From: UBA937 sp031549725
GTDB lineage: Bacteria > Spirochaetota > Spirochaetia > Treponematales > Breznakiellaceae
DNA: 64,000 bases
Reading direction: 5' to 3'
NCBI GenBank assembly: GCA_031549725.1
Contig: JAVBPH010000028.1
Location: 32,503-96,502, forward strand
The position numbers and the translations under genes are program-made. The notes below the pieces were generated by a model that worked only from the letters and a program-made list of their open reading frames with translations, was not told the origin of the DNA and ran no database searches. Shown in pieces: positions 32,148 to 39,977 of the stretch. Positions within the stretch are counted from its first letter, which is position 1; every line of letters starts with the position of its first letter.

Positions 32148-32838
32148 TGATGTTTTAATAAGAGCGGAAAATGTGGTTAAAACCTATACGTCGGGTACGG
32201 AGCGTCTGGAAATTCTCCGGGGTTTGAATTTCACAATTCCCCGGTCCAGCAGTGTTTCCATCACCGGCCAGAGCGGCAGCGGTAAAAGTACCCTGCTGAA
32301 TATTCTGGGCGGCCTGGACTACTGCGATTCAGGATCGATCCGGGTGAATGGTTCTGAAATATTCGGGTTGTCCGAATCGGCTTTAACCCATTACCGGAGC
32401 AAACAGGTGGGATTTATTTTCCAGTTCCACTATTTGCTGAAGGATTTTACCGCCTGGGAAAACGTTATGCTCCCGGCTTTTGTTGCGGGGATGCACAAAA
32501 AGGATGCCCTGGAAAAGGCAAGAAGCCTTCTTCTGGATGTCCGTCTTGAGGACCGGCTTCATCATTTTCCTTCCCAGCTTTCCGGCGGTGAAAGGCAAAG
32601 AGTTGCTGTAGCACGTTCTATTGTAAATAACCCTGAACTGATCCTGGCGGATGAACCCACGGGAAACCTGGATCAGGGGAACAGCAGTCTGGTGGCGGAA
32701 CTGCTGTTTTCATTTGCAGAAAAACACCACAAGACCCTGGTGGTGGTGACCCACGATGAAAAGGTCGCCCAAAGGGCTGAACTCCGGTTTGTCCTGGAAT
32801 CGGGACTGCTGGAATCCCAGGGCAGGGGCGCAGAGTGA
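32140..32838 (+). CDS. lolD: LolD-type ABC ATPase
   Basis: Energises lipoprotein release. Walker A GQSGSGKST, Q-loop FQFHYLL, signature LSGGERQRVAVARS, Walker B LILADEPTGNLD and the switch VVTHD are all present. About 232 residues, starting at ATG 32140 inside the end of the first permease gene with GGAGG upstream; a longer frame starting at 32092 would overlap too far. It ends inside the second permease start. Confidence 0.95.
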   Translation: MNNDVLIRAENVVKTYTSGTERLEILRGLNFTIPRSSSVSITGQSGSGKSTLLNILGGLDYCDSGSIRVNGSEIFGLSESALTHYRSKQVGFIFQFHYLLKDFTAWENVMLPAFVAGMHKKDALEKARSLLLDVRLEDRLHHFPSQLSGGERQRVAVARSIVNNPELILADEPTGNLDQGNSSLVAELLFSFAEKHHKTLVVVTHDEKVAQRAELRFVLESGLLESQGRGAE

Positions 32839-34100
32839 AATTCCGGTCGAGTTTTTTTATCGCCCTCCGTTATTTATTGGGAAGGGCCAAGGAGGGAGGC
32901 CGGTATCTCCGGGGAGCCACCGCCGGAATCGCCCTGAGCTTAATTCCTATTGTGGTGACCCTCATTGTGGCGGACGGCATGATCCGGGGTATCACCGACC
33001 GGTATATCGAAATGGGTACCGGCCATCTCCAGGCGTACAACTTCGGCGATTCCCAGGATTTGGACAGCATAATTGGGGCTGTTCAGCATGTTGACGGAAT
33101 CCGGGGTTACTGGAAGGAGCGGCAGGGTTTGGGGGTGTTGGTGGGAAAAACCGGGAAAACCGGAGTTACCATCCGGGCTACGGATCCCGGGTTCTGGCAG
33201 GATGAAGAAAGCGGCAAGTATCTTCAGGTTATTGAAGGTTCATCAGTTTTGGAGGATGACCGGGATGTTCTCCTGGGGGATGCCCTGGCGGAGAGTCTGG
33301 GAATCAGTGCGGGAAATTCGGTACACCTGATGACCATCCGGGTTACTTCCGACGGCAAGAATATTCCCAGGATTACCCAGCTGAACGTTAAGGGTATTGT
33401 TTCTTCCGGGTACCGTGAGTTGGATGCTACGTGGTGTCTTATGTCATATACCATGGGAACCCAAATCCTGGCGGGGGAACTGTCATACAATTATCTTATT
33501 CTTAAAGTTGATGATCCCTATACGGATGCCGACAGAATTTCCCGGGAGCTGTTTTTATCGCTGGGGCCCCGGAATGGGGTGTATACCTGGAAGGAACTCC
33601 AGCGATCCCAGTATAGTTCCTACGAATCTACCCGGCAGATCCTCATTTTTATTATGGCCCTGATCGTTATGGTGGCGGCGGTTAACGTTTCTTCCGCCAC
33701 GTCCATGCTGGTCCTGGAACGGCAGCGGGATATCGCTGTCCTGAAAGCCTTTGGGGCTAGTCCGGCGGGTACATCCAGAATTTTCCTTAGTGCCTCCTTT
33801 TTGACCGGCCTTTTTGGATCTATTATAGGAATTTCCCTGGGGCTTGTCATTGGGAGTTTTATAAATCAGATTGTCCATGGATTGGAATGGTTTTTAGGGA
33901 TATTTTCCTCTCTTTTTGGCGGCGGGGAGGTCAAAATCCTCGATCCGGGATATTATCTTGAAGAAATACCGATTATTATTGACTGGAAAGCCGTTGCTGC
34001 CATAGGTTTTTTCACTATTCTGTGCTCAATTATTGCTTCCTGGCTTCCTTCAAAAAGGGCCGGAAAAATACCTCCGGTGGAACTTTTGAGAAAAAATTAA
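32835..34100 (+). CDS. Second LolC/LolE-type permease
   Basis: 421 residues, GTG start overlapping the lolD stop (GTGA). The topology is the same as the first: N-terminal span at about residues 24-48, periplasmic domain, then LERQRDIAVLKAFGAS and three spans, ending SWLPSKRAGKIPPVELLRKN. It completes a permease-ATPase-permease cassette. Spirochaetes carry many lipoproteins, which fits the need for this transporter. Confidence 0.9.
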   Translation: MKFRSSFFIALRYLLGRAKEGGRYLRGATAGIALSLIPIVVTLIVADGMIRGITDRYIEMGTGHLQAYNFGDSQDLDSIIGAVQHVDGIRGYWKERQGLGVLVGKTGKTGVTIRATDPGFWQDEESGKYLQVIEGSSVLEDDRDVLLGDALAESLGISAGNSVHLMTIRVTSDGKNIPRITQLNVKGIVSSGYRELDATWCLMSYTMGTQILAGELSYNYLILKVDDPYTDADRISRELFLSLGPRNGVYTWKELQRSQYSSYESTRQILIFIMALIVMVAAVNVSSATSMLVLERQRDIAVLKAFGASPAGTSRIFLSASFLTGLFGSIIGISLGLVIGSFINQIVHGLEWFLGIFSSLFGGGEVKILDPGYYLEEIPIIIDWKAVAAIGFFTILCSIIASWLPSKRAGKIPPVELLRKN

Positions 34101-34106
34101 CTATAA

Positions 34107-34238
34107 GAGGCTTTTTCAAAATGTCAAATTTTGAAAAAGCAACCTTAGATGTAAGTGCAGAAAGAATACTATTTTATTTATGGGTAAGGAAATAGCATTC
34201 TTTCTGCAAATGCCTTTTTCAAAACTTTAGTCTTTGAA
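34107..34238. repeat. Repeat family A, copy 1
   Basis: The left hairpin is CTTTTTCAAAAT/ATTTTGAAAAAGC. The central hairpin is GCAGAAAGAATACTATTT pairing with AAATAGCATTCTTTCTGC. The right hairpin is truncated. The central 73 bases are identical to the copy at the window's right end. It fills the first third of the non-coding gap between the Lol operon and clpC. Confidence 0.75.
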
Positions 34239-34395
34239 TATGGGTTTATTCGCAGACGGGTTTAATACCCCGCTCTTTAGAGCGATTCTTCGAATCAACC
34301 AAGAAATTGTTTTGCGGGGTATTAAACCCGCATATAATCCATACCTTACAGAACCAACATACCCCCGCCGCTTGCGGCGGGGTTGCTGATTAGCA
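34239..34395 (-). repeat. Repeat family B, copy 1 (reverse orientation)
   Basis: On the minus strand it begins with the CCGCCGC-AA-GCGGCGG hairpin, then TATGTTGGTTCTGTAAGG and TATGGATTATATGCGGGTTT, then a long stem GCGGGTTTAATACCCCGC with its complement about 50 bases on. It abuts repeat A and runs to within about 90 bases of clpC. The rest of the gap up to 34481 shows nothing further. Confidence 0.7.
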
Positions 34396-34481
34396 TTTTC
34401 CGGCCAGTAAATTCTGAAAATGACCGGAAAATTGTTGAAATAACCTGCTAATGGTATTAAGGTGATAACAAGAGGTCTATT

Positions 34482-37097
34482 TTGTTTAAAGGATTAACCC
34501 AGCGGGCACAAAAAATCCTGACTGTTGACGCCCAGAATGAAGCAAGAAGATTAAATTCGGATCAGCTTCTTCCGGAGCATATTATCATGTCCATTCTCAA
34601 GGAAGGGGAGGGGATAGCCTGTAAGGCCCTGCTTTTTCTGAGGATTGATAAAGAAGAATTTTACTATATCCTGGAAAGGGAAATTCCCCGGAAAATGGGG
34701 GTTCTGATTTTTGGGGATGTTCCCTGTTCAAAGCGTGGCCGTACGTTGCTTGATACAGCGGTGGAAGAAGCCAAGTATATGGGCAACGATTTGATCGGGA
34801 CGGAACATCTGCTGCTGGCTGCTCTTATGGAGCAGGGTTCCCCGGTTCAGATATACCTGAACCAGCGGGCGGTTACATCGGATACCCTCAGGGTAATTTT
34901 ACAGACCACCTTCAGCAAACAGCAGAACAATTCCACCCCAAATGCGGGGGAATTCTATTCCTTTGAAGATTACAACGCATATATTTATAGTCTCCAAAAA
35001 GACATGAACCGGGAAAAAATGTACTCCGGGGAAAAAATATACCGGTCCCGTCCGGGGGAAAAAACTTCCGCCACCCCTACACTGGACGAGTTTACCAGGG
35101 ATCTAAGCGAACTGGCAAAACAGGGAAGACTGGATCCGGTGATCGGCAGAACCAGGGAAATCAACAGGGCCATCAGGATTTTGGCCAGGAGAACAAAAAA
35201 CAATCCCCTTCTCGTTGGGGATCCCGGAGTGGGAAAAACCGCTATTGTGGAGGGGCTTTCCTACATCCTTTCCGGTGATGATGCGCCTTCCGTATTAGCT
35301 GGCCGCCGGATTCTGTCCCTGGACCTGGGGCTGGTGGTGGCAGGTACAAAATACCGCGGGGAATTTGAAGAACGCCTTAAGAAGATCATGAAGGAAATAG
35401 TCCAGGCGGGAAACATCATTTTATTTATTGATGAGATCCACACCCTTATCGGAGCCGGCGGAGCTGAAGGAACCATTGATGCATCGAACATGCTGAAACC
35501 TGCTTTGTCCCGGGGGGATGTCCAGTGTATAGGAGCGACCACCCTGCGGGAATACCGCAAGCATTTTGAAAAGGATTCCGCCCTGGACCGGCGGTTCCAG
35601 ACTATCATGATCAACGAACCGGACTTTGATGAGACCATCGCCATCCTCAAGGGAATCCAAAGCCGGTATGAGGAACACCACGGAGTCAGATATACCGATG
35701 AGGCGATTATCACCGCGGCACGGCTGGCGGAACGGTATGTGAACGAACGGGCCATGCCGGACAAGGTTATTGATATCCTGGATGAAGCCGGCGCCATGGA
35801 AAAGCTGGATCACCGGAAAGCCCCCTCTGAAATAACCGAACTGGAAGAGAAAATAAAACAGCTTTCCGTAGAAAAAGAAAATCTGGTGCTGGAACGGAAT
35901 TATGAAGGCGCTTCCCATCTGAGGGATAAGGTGCTTTCATTGCGGATACAAATTGAAGCTCTCCGGGATTCCCTGGAAAGTTCTGCGGGGGAACCATATA
36001 TTCCCGTTACCGAAGATGATATCCGGAAGGTGGTTTCCGAAACAACCGGCATCCCGGTGATGCGCCTGCAGGAACAGGAATCCAAACGTTTAATCCAGAT
36101 TGAGAATGAGCTGCATAAAACCATCGTCGGCCAGGATGAAGCCATCAACAGGATTGCCTCTTCGGTGAGACGTTCCCGGTCCGGCATATCATCCCCGGAA
36201 CGGCCTTTGGGTTCCTTCATTTTCCTGGGTCCCACCGGTGTGGGAAAAACCCTTCTGGCAAAAGCCCTGGCGGAATATTTGTTCGGTACCAGGGACGCTT
36301 TGGTCAGGATAGACATGTCGGACTTTATGGAAAAGCATAATGTCTCCCGCCTGGTGGGGGCGCCCCCGGGATATGTGGGATATGAGGAAGGGGGAATCCT
36401 GACCGAGCAAATCCGGCGGAATCCCTACAGGGTAGTGCTGTTTGACGAGATCGAGAAAGCCCACAAGGATGTGTTCAACCTTCTGCTTCAGGTACTGGAA
36501 GAGGGAGAGTTGAAGGACAACCTGGGGCATACGGTAAGTTTCAGGAATACGGTTATTATTATGACCAGCAACGCCGGGGCCAGGGAAATAACCATGGATG
36601 CCAGGATTGGCTTTAAAACAGGCAGCGGGATCATGGCCATGGATGAAATCCGGACCGCCGCCCTGGCGGAACTGAAAAAACTTTTTAACCCCGAATTCAT
36701 CAACCGGGTGGATGATGTGGTGGTTTTCCATGCCCTGGACCAGAAACAAATTGAGGCAATTCTTGATCTGCAGCTGGAGGATCTCTATAAACGGGTTGCC
36801 GGCCAGGGATATGTACTGAAGGTTGCCCCTTCGGCTAAACGGGTACTAATGGAGAACGGGTGGGATCAGAAATATGGTGCCAGGCCCATGAGAAGGACCG
36901 TCCAGAAGGAATTGGAAGATCCCCTGTCGGTTCTTCTCCTGGGCGGGGTCTACCCCGGGGGCAGCACATTTACCGCTGACGGACGGAACGGAAAAATTCA
37001 TATCCGGTATAAACCGGACAGGACCGCTCCTGGGGAATCCGAATTAAAGGATACCCCGGAACCCCGGGAAAATCCCCGGAGCCTCATTGAAGTTTGA
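34482..37097 (+). CDS. clpC: ClpC-type AAA+ protease unfoldase
   Basis: Hexameric unfoldase that feeds ClpP. Two N-terminal Clp repeats (residues about 1-145: LLPEHIIMSIL, LIGTEHLLLAAL), first AAA domain with GDPGVGKTA and LFIDEIHTL, a short middle region with UVR-like EKENLVLERNYEGASHLRDKV, second AAA domain with GPTGVGKT and LFDEIEKAHKDVFN. A single-turn middle and UVR-like segment point to ClpC rather than ClpB. 871 residues. The start is a TTG with GAGG upstream. Confidence 0.9.
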   Translation: MFKGLTQRAQKILTVDAQNEARRLNSDQLLPEHIIMSILKEGEGIACKALLFLRIDKEEFYYILEREIPRKMGVLIFGDVPCSKRGRTLLDTAVEEAKYMGNDLIGTEHLLLAALMEQGSPVQIYLNQRAVTSDTLRVILQTTFSKQQNNSTPNAGEFYSFEDYNAYIYSLQKDMNREKMYSGEKIYRSRPGEKTSATPTLDEFTRDLSELAKQGRLDPVIGRTREINRAIRILARRTKNNPLLVGDPGVGKTAIVEGLSYILSGDDAPSVLAGRRILSLDLGLVVAGTKYRGEFEERLKKIMKEIVQAGNIILFIDEIHTLIGAGGAEGTIDASNMLKPALSRGDVQCIGATTLREYRKHFEKDSALDRRFQTIMINEPDFDETIAILKGIQSRYEEHHGVRYTDEAIITAARLAERYVNERAMPDKVIDILDEAGAMEKLDHRKAPSEITELEEKIKQLSVEKENLVLERNYEGASHLRDKVLSLRIQIEALRDSLESSAGEPYIPVTEDDIRKVVSETTGIPVMRLQEQESKRLIQIENELHKTIVGQDEAINRIASSVRRSRSGISSPERPLGSFIFLGPTGVGKTLLAKALAEYLFGTRDALVRIDMSDFMEKHNVSRLVGAPPGYVGYEEGGILTEQIRRNPYRVVLFDEIEKAHKDVFNLLLQVLEEGELKDNLGHTVSFRNTVIIMTSNAGAREITMDARIGFKTGSGIMAMDEIRTAALAELKKLFNPEFINRVDDVVVFHALDQKQIEAILDLQLEDLYKRVAGQGYVLKVAPSAKRVLMENGWDQKYGARPMRRTVQKELEDPLSVLLLGGVYPGGSTFTADGRNGKIHIRYKPDRTAPGESELKDTPEPRENPRSLIEV

Positions 37098-37118
37098 TCT
37101 CAACAAAGGAATTAATAA

Positions 37119-37823
37119 ATGATTGTATTACCTCTGGCCGGAACTTCCGAAAAAGTTACCATAGCGCCGTCAAAAATAATCGCGGTGGGGCTGAACTATT
37201 CCGAACACGTTAAGGAAAGTCCCACCTTCAACCATAAGGAACTTGATTTACCGGAGAACCCGGTCCTGTTTGCCAAAACTCCCAATGTATTAATAGGTCC
37301 CGGGGAACCCATCATGATTCCTAAAATTATTAAAGAAAGTGGAATTTCCGACCCCAGGACAGATATTGAAGCCGAACTGGCCGTCATCATCGGCAAGCGG
37401 GGAAAACAAATTCCCCTGGAAAAGGCTCTGGAATATGTTCTTGGCTACACCTGTTTCAATGATGTGAGCCAGCGGAATTTCCAGAAAACCGATGTTTCGG
37501 GCTGGTTCCGGGGAAAATCCTTTGATACCTTTGGCCCCATCGGTCCTGTGGTGGTTCCCCCGGAACGTATGGGAGATCCCCATACACTGAATATTTTTTC
37601 CCGGGTCAACGGTGAAGTAAAGCAGAAAGGTTTTACCGGCGGCATGATTTTTACGGTGGCTTTCCTGATCTCCTATATTTCAAAAAATATGACCCTGGAA
37701 GCCGGGGACATAATTTCCACCGGAACCCCCAGCGGGGTATCCCGTATCCATCCCGGGGATACGGTGGAAATTGAGATTGAAGGTATAGGAATCCTCCGGA
37801 ACCCGGTGGAAGCAGAAAAATAA
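37119..37823 (+). CDS. Fumarylacetoacetate hydrolase (FAH) family enzyme
   Basis: Likely hydrolase, isomerase or decarboxylase acting on a dioxo acid. The FAH core has metal-binding EAELAVIIGKRG, the DVSQRNFQ and GKSFDTFGPIGP blocks and the C-terminal GDIISTGTPSGV loop. 234 residues corresponds to the short form (fumarylpyruvate hydrolase-like). It follows clpC by 21 bases with the same orientation. The substrate cannot be determined. Confidence 0.85.
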   Translation: MIVLPLAGTSEKVTIAPSKIIAVGLNYSEHVKESPTFNHKELDLPENPVLFAKTPNVLIGPGEPIMIPKIIKESGISDPRTDIEAELAVIIGKRGKQIPLEKALEYVLGYTCFNDVSQRNFQKTDVSGWFRGKSFDTFGPIGPVVVPPERMGDPHTLNIFSRVNGEVKQKGFTGGMIFTVAFLISYISKNMTLEAGDIISTGTPSGVSRIHPGDTVEIEIEGIGILRNPVEAEK

Positions 37824-37830
37824 ACAAAAT

Positions 37831-37864
37831 GAAGAACCCCGAGGCAGAGCCTCGGAGTTCTTCG
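37831..37864 (+). terminator. Hairpin after the FAH gene
   Basis: AAGAACxCCGAGG and CCTCGGxGTTCTT form a strong stem with one mismatch, five bases after the gene's context. The T run after it is short (TTCGTTG), so termination may be partial. Confidence 0.6.
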
Positions 37865-37936
37865 TTGTAGAGGAAATTATTATACAGGCTGAGGGTTCAT
37901 ACCACATACAAAGGGTTCAACCTTCATCCAGGTCGT

Positions 37937-38168
37937 TAAAAAATCAACCGATGCAAGCATCGTGTATGAACCCCAACAGCCTTCCAATCAAAAACCTTCT
38001 GCACGCTTTCGCATGCGAGGCAGAGCAGCAAGGTTTGTTGGTTCTGTAAGGTATGGATGTTATGCGGGTTTAATACCCATAGAATGTTCATTTACAGGAT
38101 TTTAAGAACGCTTCGGAGCCCCGCACACGGGAGAGTGCAGATGGTATTAAACCCGCTTGCGAATAAAA
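37937..38168 (+). repeat. Repeat family B, copy 2 (composite)
   Basis: Contains AAAAAATCAACCGATGCAAG with a GCAA-loop hairpin, the CAGCCTTCCAATCAAAAA segment also seen at 56.25 kb, then the core TTGGTTCTGTAAGGTATGG and the GGGTTTAATAC/GTATTAAACCC stem ending TTGCGAATAAA. It appears to be two family members side by side. It fills the gap between the FAH gene and glgC. Confidence 0.65.
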
Positions 38169-38194
38169 AAGGCCGGAATGTTCCGGCCTTTTTG
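38165..38194 (-). terminator. Bidirectional terminator downstream of glgC
   Basis: AAAAAAGGCCGGAA, two bases, TTCCGGCCTTTTT: a perfect stem flanked by A and T runs, so it can end transcription from both sides. Confidence 0.85.
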
Positions 38195-38209
38195 TTATCT
38201 ATATAATCA

Positions 38210-39481
38210 TTATATGACAGTACCGGGATACAGCACCGCATTTTTGGGGATCACAATAATTCCGTCAACTATATAGTAATGCCCGTAGTTGCCGTCGCTG
38301 CGGTTAAGATCATCTATTCCAATCCTGCACCCTTCGCCGATGCAGGCATTCTTGTCAATGATAGCCCCTTTAACAATAGCGCCCTTGCCAATCCCGATAT
38401 TGGGGACCCGGTTTTCAGCGTTCTGTTTTTTCTGGGCTTCCGTTTCGTAATAGTCAGCACCCATACATACCACACCGTTTAAGCTTGCCCCGGATTCAAT
38501 AATGGTCCGGACACCCACAATGGAATTTGAAATGGATGCATTCGTAATAATACAGCCCTCCGCTGCAATGGATTGGTTCATGTTGCTGAAGTTCATTTTG
38601 GAAGGAGGCAGGTTCCTCATATGGGTGTAAATGGGCATGGTTTCAAAATAAAAATCAAACTTAGGGGTCAGGGTGGTAAGATCCAGGTTAGCTTCATAGA
38701 AATTTTTTATGGTTCCGATATCTTCCCAATACCCGTTGAATATATAGGAATTCACCTTCCGGTGTTTGATGGAATCAGGGATAATTTCCTTACCGAAGTC
38801 GGTGTAATCATTGGCCAGGCTTTCCTCCATGGCGGCGGCATTAAATACATAAATTCCCATGGAAGCCAGGTATTCATCCTTGCCGTTTTTATCGGACTTC
38901 AGTTCCTGGGGAATTTTAAAATCCGTAATGTCCCTGGAGGGACCTGGTTTTTCCATGAATTCGGTGATTTCATTGTTTTTGTTGGCCTTAAGAATTCCCA
39001 GTTGGCTGGCATCTTCCCGGCTGACATTGGTGCATGCAATGGTAATGGCCGCCCCGGAGCGTTTGTGTTTTTCGATCAGATCCTGCAGGTCCATCCGGTA
39101 AAGCTGATCCCCGGAAAGGATAAGGTAGTATTCGGGATTTTGGGTTCTGAAATGGCTGAAATTTTTTCTTACCGCATCCGCAGTACCCTCATACCAGCCG
39201 GAATGCTCAAAGGTTTGTTCCGCAGCAAGAATTTCCACAAATCCCTTGGAAAAGGAATCGAACACATAAGCCTGGGACAGGTGCAGGTGAAGCGATGCGG
39301 AGTTGAACTGGGTTAAAATATAGATCTGCCTAAGATTTGCATTAATACAGTTTGAAATAGGAATATCCACCAGGCGATATTTGCCTCCGAATGGCACCGC
39401 AGGCTTTGCCCTAGCCTGGGTAAGGGGAAAAAGCCGGGTTCCTTTTCCTCCACCTAACACGATCGATAACACTTCAGCCAT
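38210..39481 (-). CDS. glgC: Glucose-1-phosphate adenylyltransferase
   Basis: Makes ADP-glucose for glycogen synthesis. The nucleotide-binding signature GGGKGTRLFPLTQARAKPA is at the N-terminus, followed by DIPISNCINANL, the ILSGDQLYRMD active-site segment and a C-terminal left-handed beta-helix (hexapeptide repeats from about residue 300). 423 residues is typical. Transcribed leftward, ending in the strong terminator. Confidence 0.95.
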   Translation of the reverse strand: MAEVLSIVLGGGKGTRLFPLTQARAKPAVPFGGKYRLVDIPISNCINANLRQIYILTQFNSASLHLHLSQAYVFDSFSKGFVEILAAEQTFEHSGWYEGTADAVRKNFSHFRTQNPEYYLILSGDQLYRMDLQDLIEKHKRSGAAITIACTNVSREDASQLGILKANKNNEITEFMEKPGPSRDITDFKIPQELKSDKNGKDEYLASMGIYVFNAAAMEESLANDYTDFGKEIIPDSIKHRKVNSYIFNGYWEDIGTIKNFYEANLDLTTLTPKFDFYFETMPIYTHMRNLPPSKMNFSNMNQSIAAEGCIITNASISNSIVGVRTIIESGASLNGVVCMGADYYETEAQKKQNAENRVPNIGIGKGAIVKGAIIDKNACIGEGCRIGIDDLNRSDGNYGHYYIVDGIIVIPKNAVLYPGTVI

Positions 39482-39977
39482 GGGTTCCTCCTAAATTAAT
39501 TGCACGAATTTGTTATTTCGCAATCTAATTATAGAAGTGATTATTCAACTTGTCGATACTTCCCACAAAAGAACTTCAGAAACCGGGATTTTTTGATGTT
39601 TTTTTTGATGGAATTGGCCGTTTTATTACCTTTTCACTCTATATGGAGATATAATTCTGATCGGACGCAGCCTTTTATTCCTTCCAGAGGCTGTATGATT
39701 GCATCATACATGGGTAATAGATGACCCATAGGTCTCGCCATGAACCTGCGAAAGGGCTATTCAGGTACTAACTAAGGAATTTTTTTTATAATAACCGCAG
39801 GAATTTCATAAAAACCGCAGAAATCCGTATGTTTTGCCGGCTTTCGGGAATTTCAGGACCAGTTCAGGGATGTAAAAAACCGCTCCGGAGATATTAAATC
39901 ATAGGGTTTCTCCAAAATCCCGGAGGGGGTTTCCGGAGGTTTCCTAAAATCATTTATCAAGTTATCATTACAGGGAT
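39482..39977. other. Long intergenic region with possible structured RNA
   Basis: No gene found in 496 bases. On the plus strand 39692-39766 holds three successive hairpins, TGTATGAT/ATCATACA, TGGGT/ACCCA and ACCTG/CAGGT, and eight T follow at 39780-39787. The part nearest glgC should hold the glgC promoter. The part before the helicase is rich in CCGGAG runs. None of the repeat families A-C is recognised here. Confidence 0.35.

Noticed and set aside
38573..39316. 247-residue open frame antisense to glgC
   Set aside because: It is a mirror of the glgC coding frame; glgC has all family motifs and the antisense product resembles nothing.
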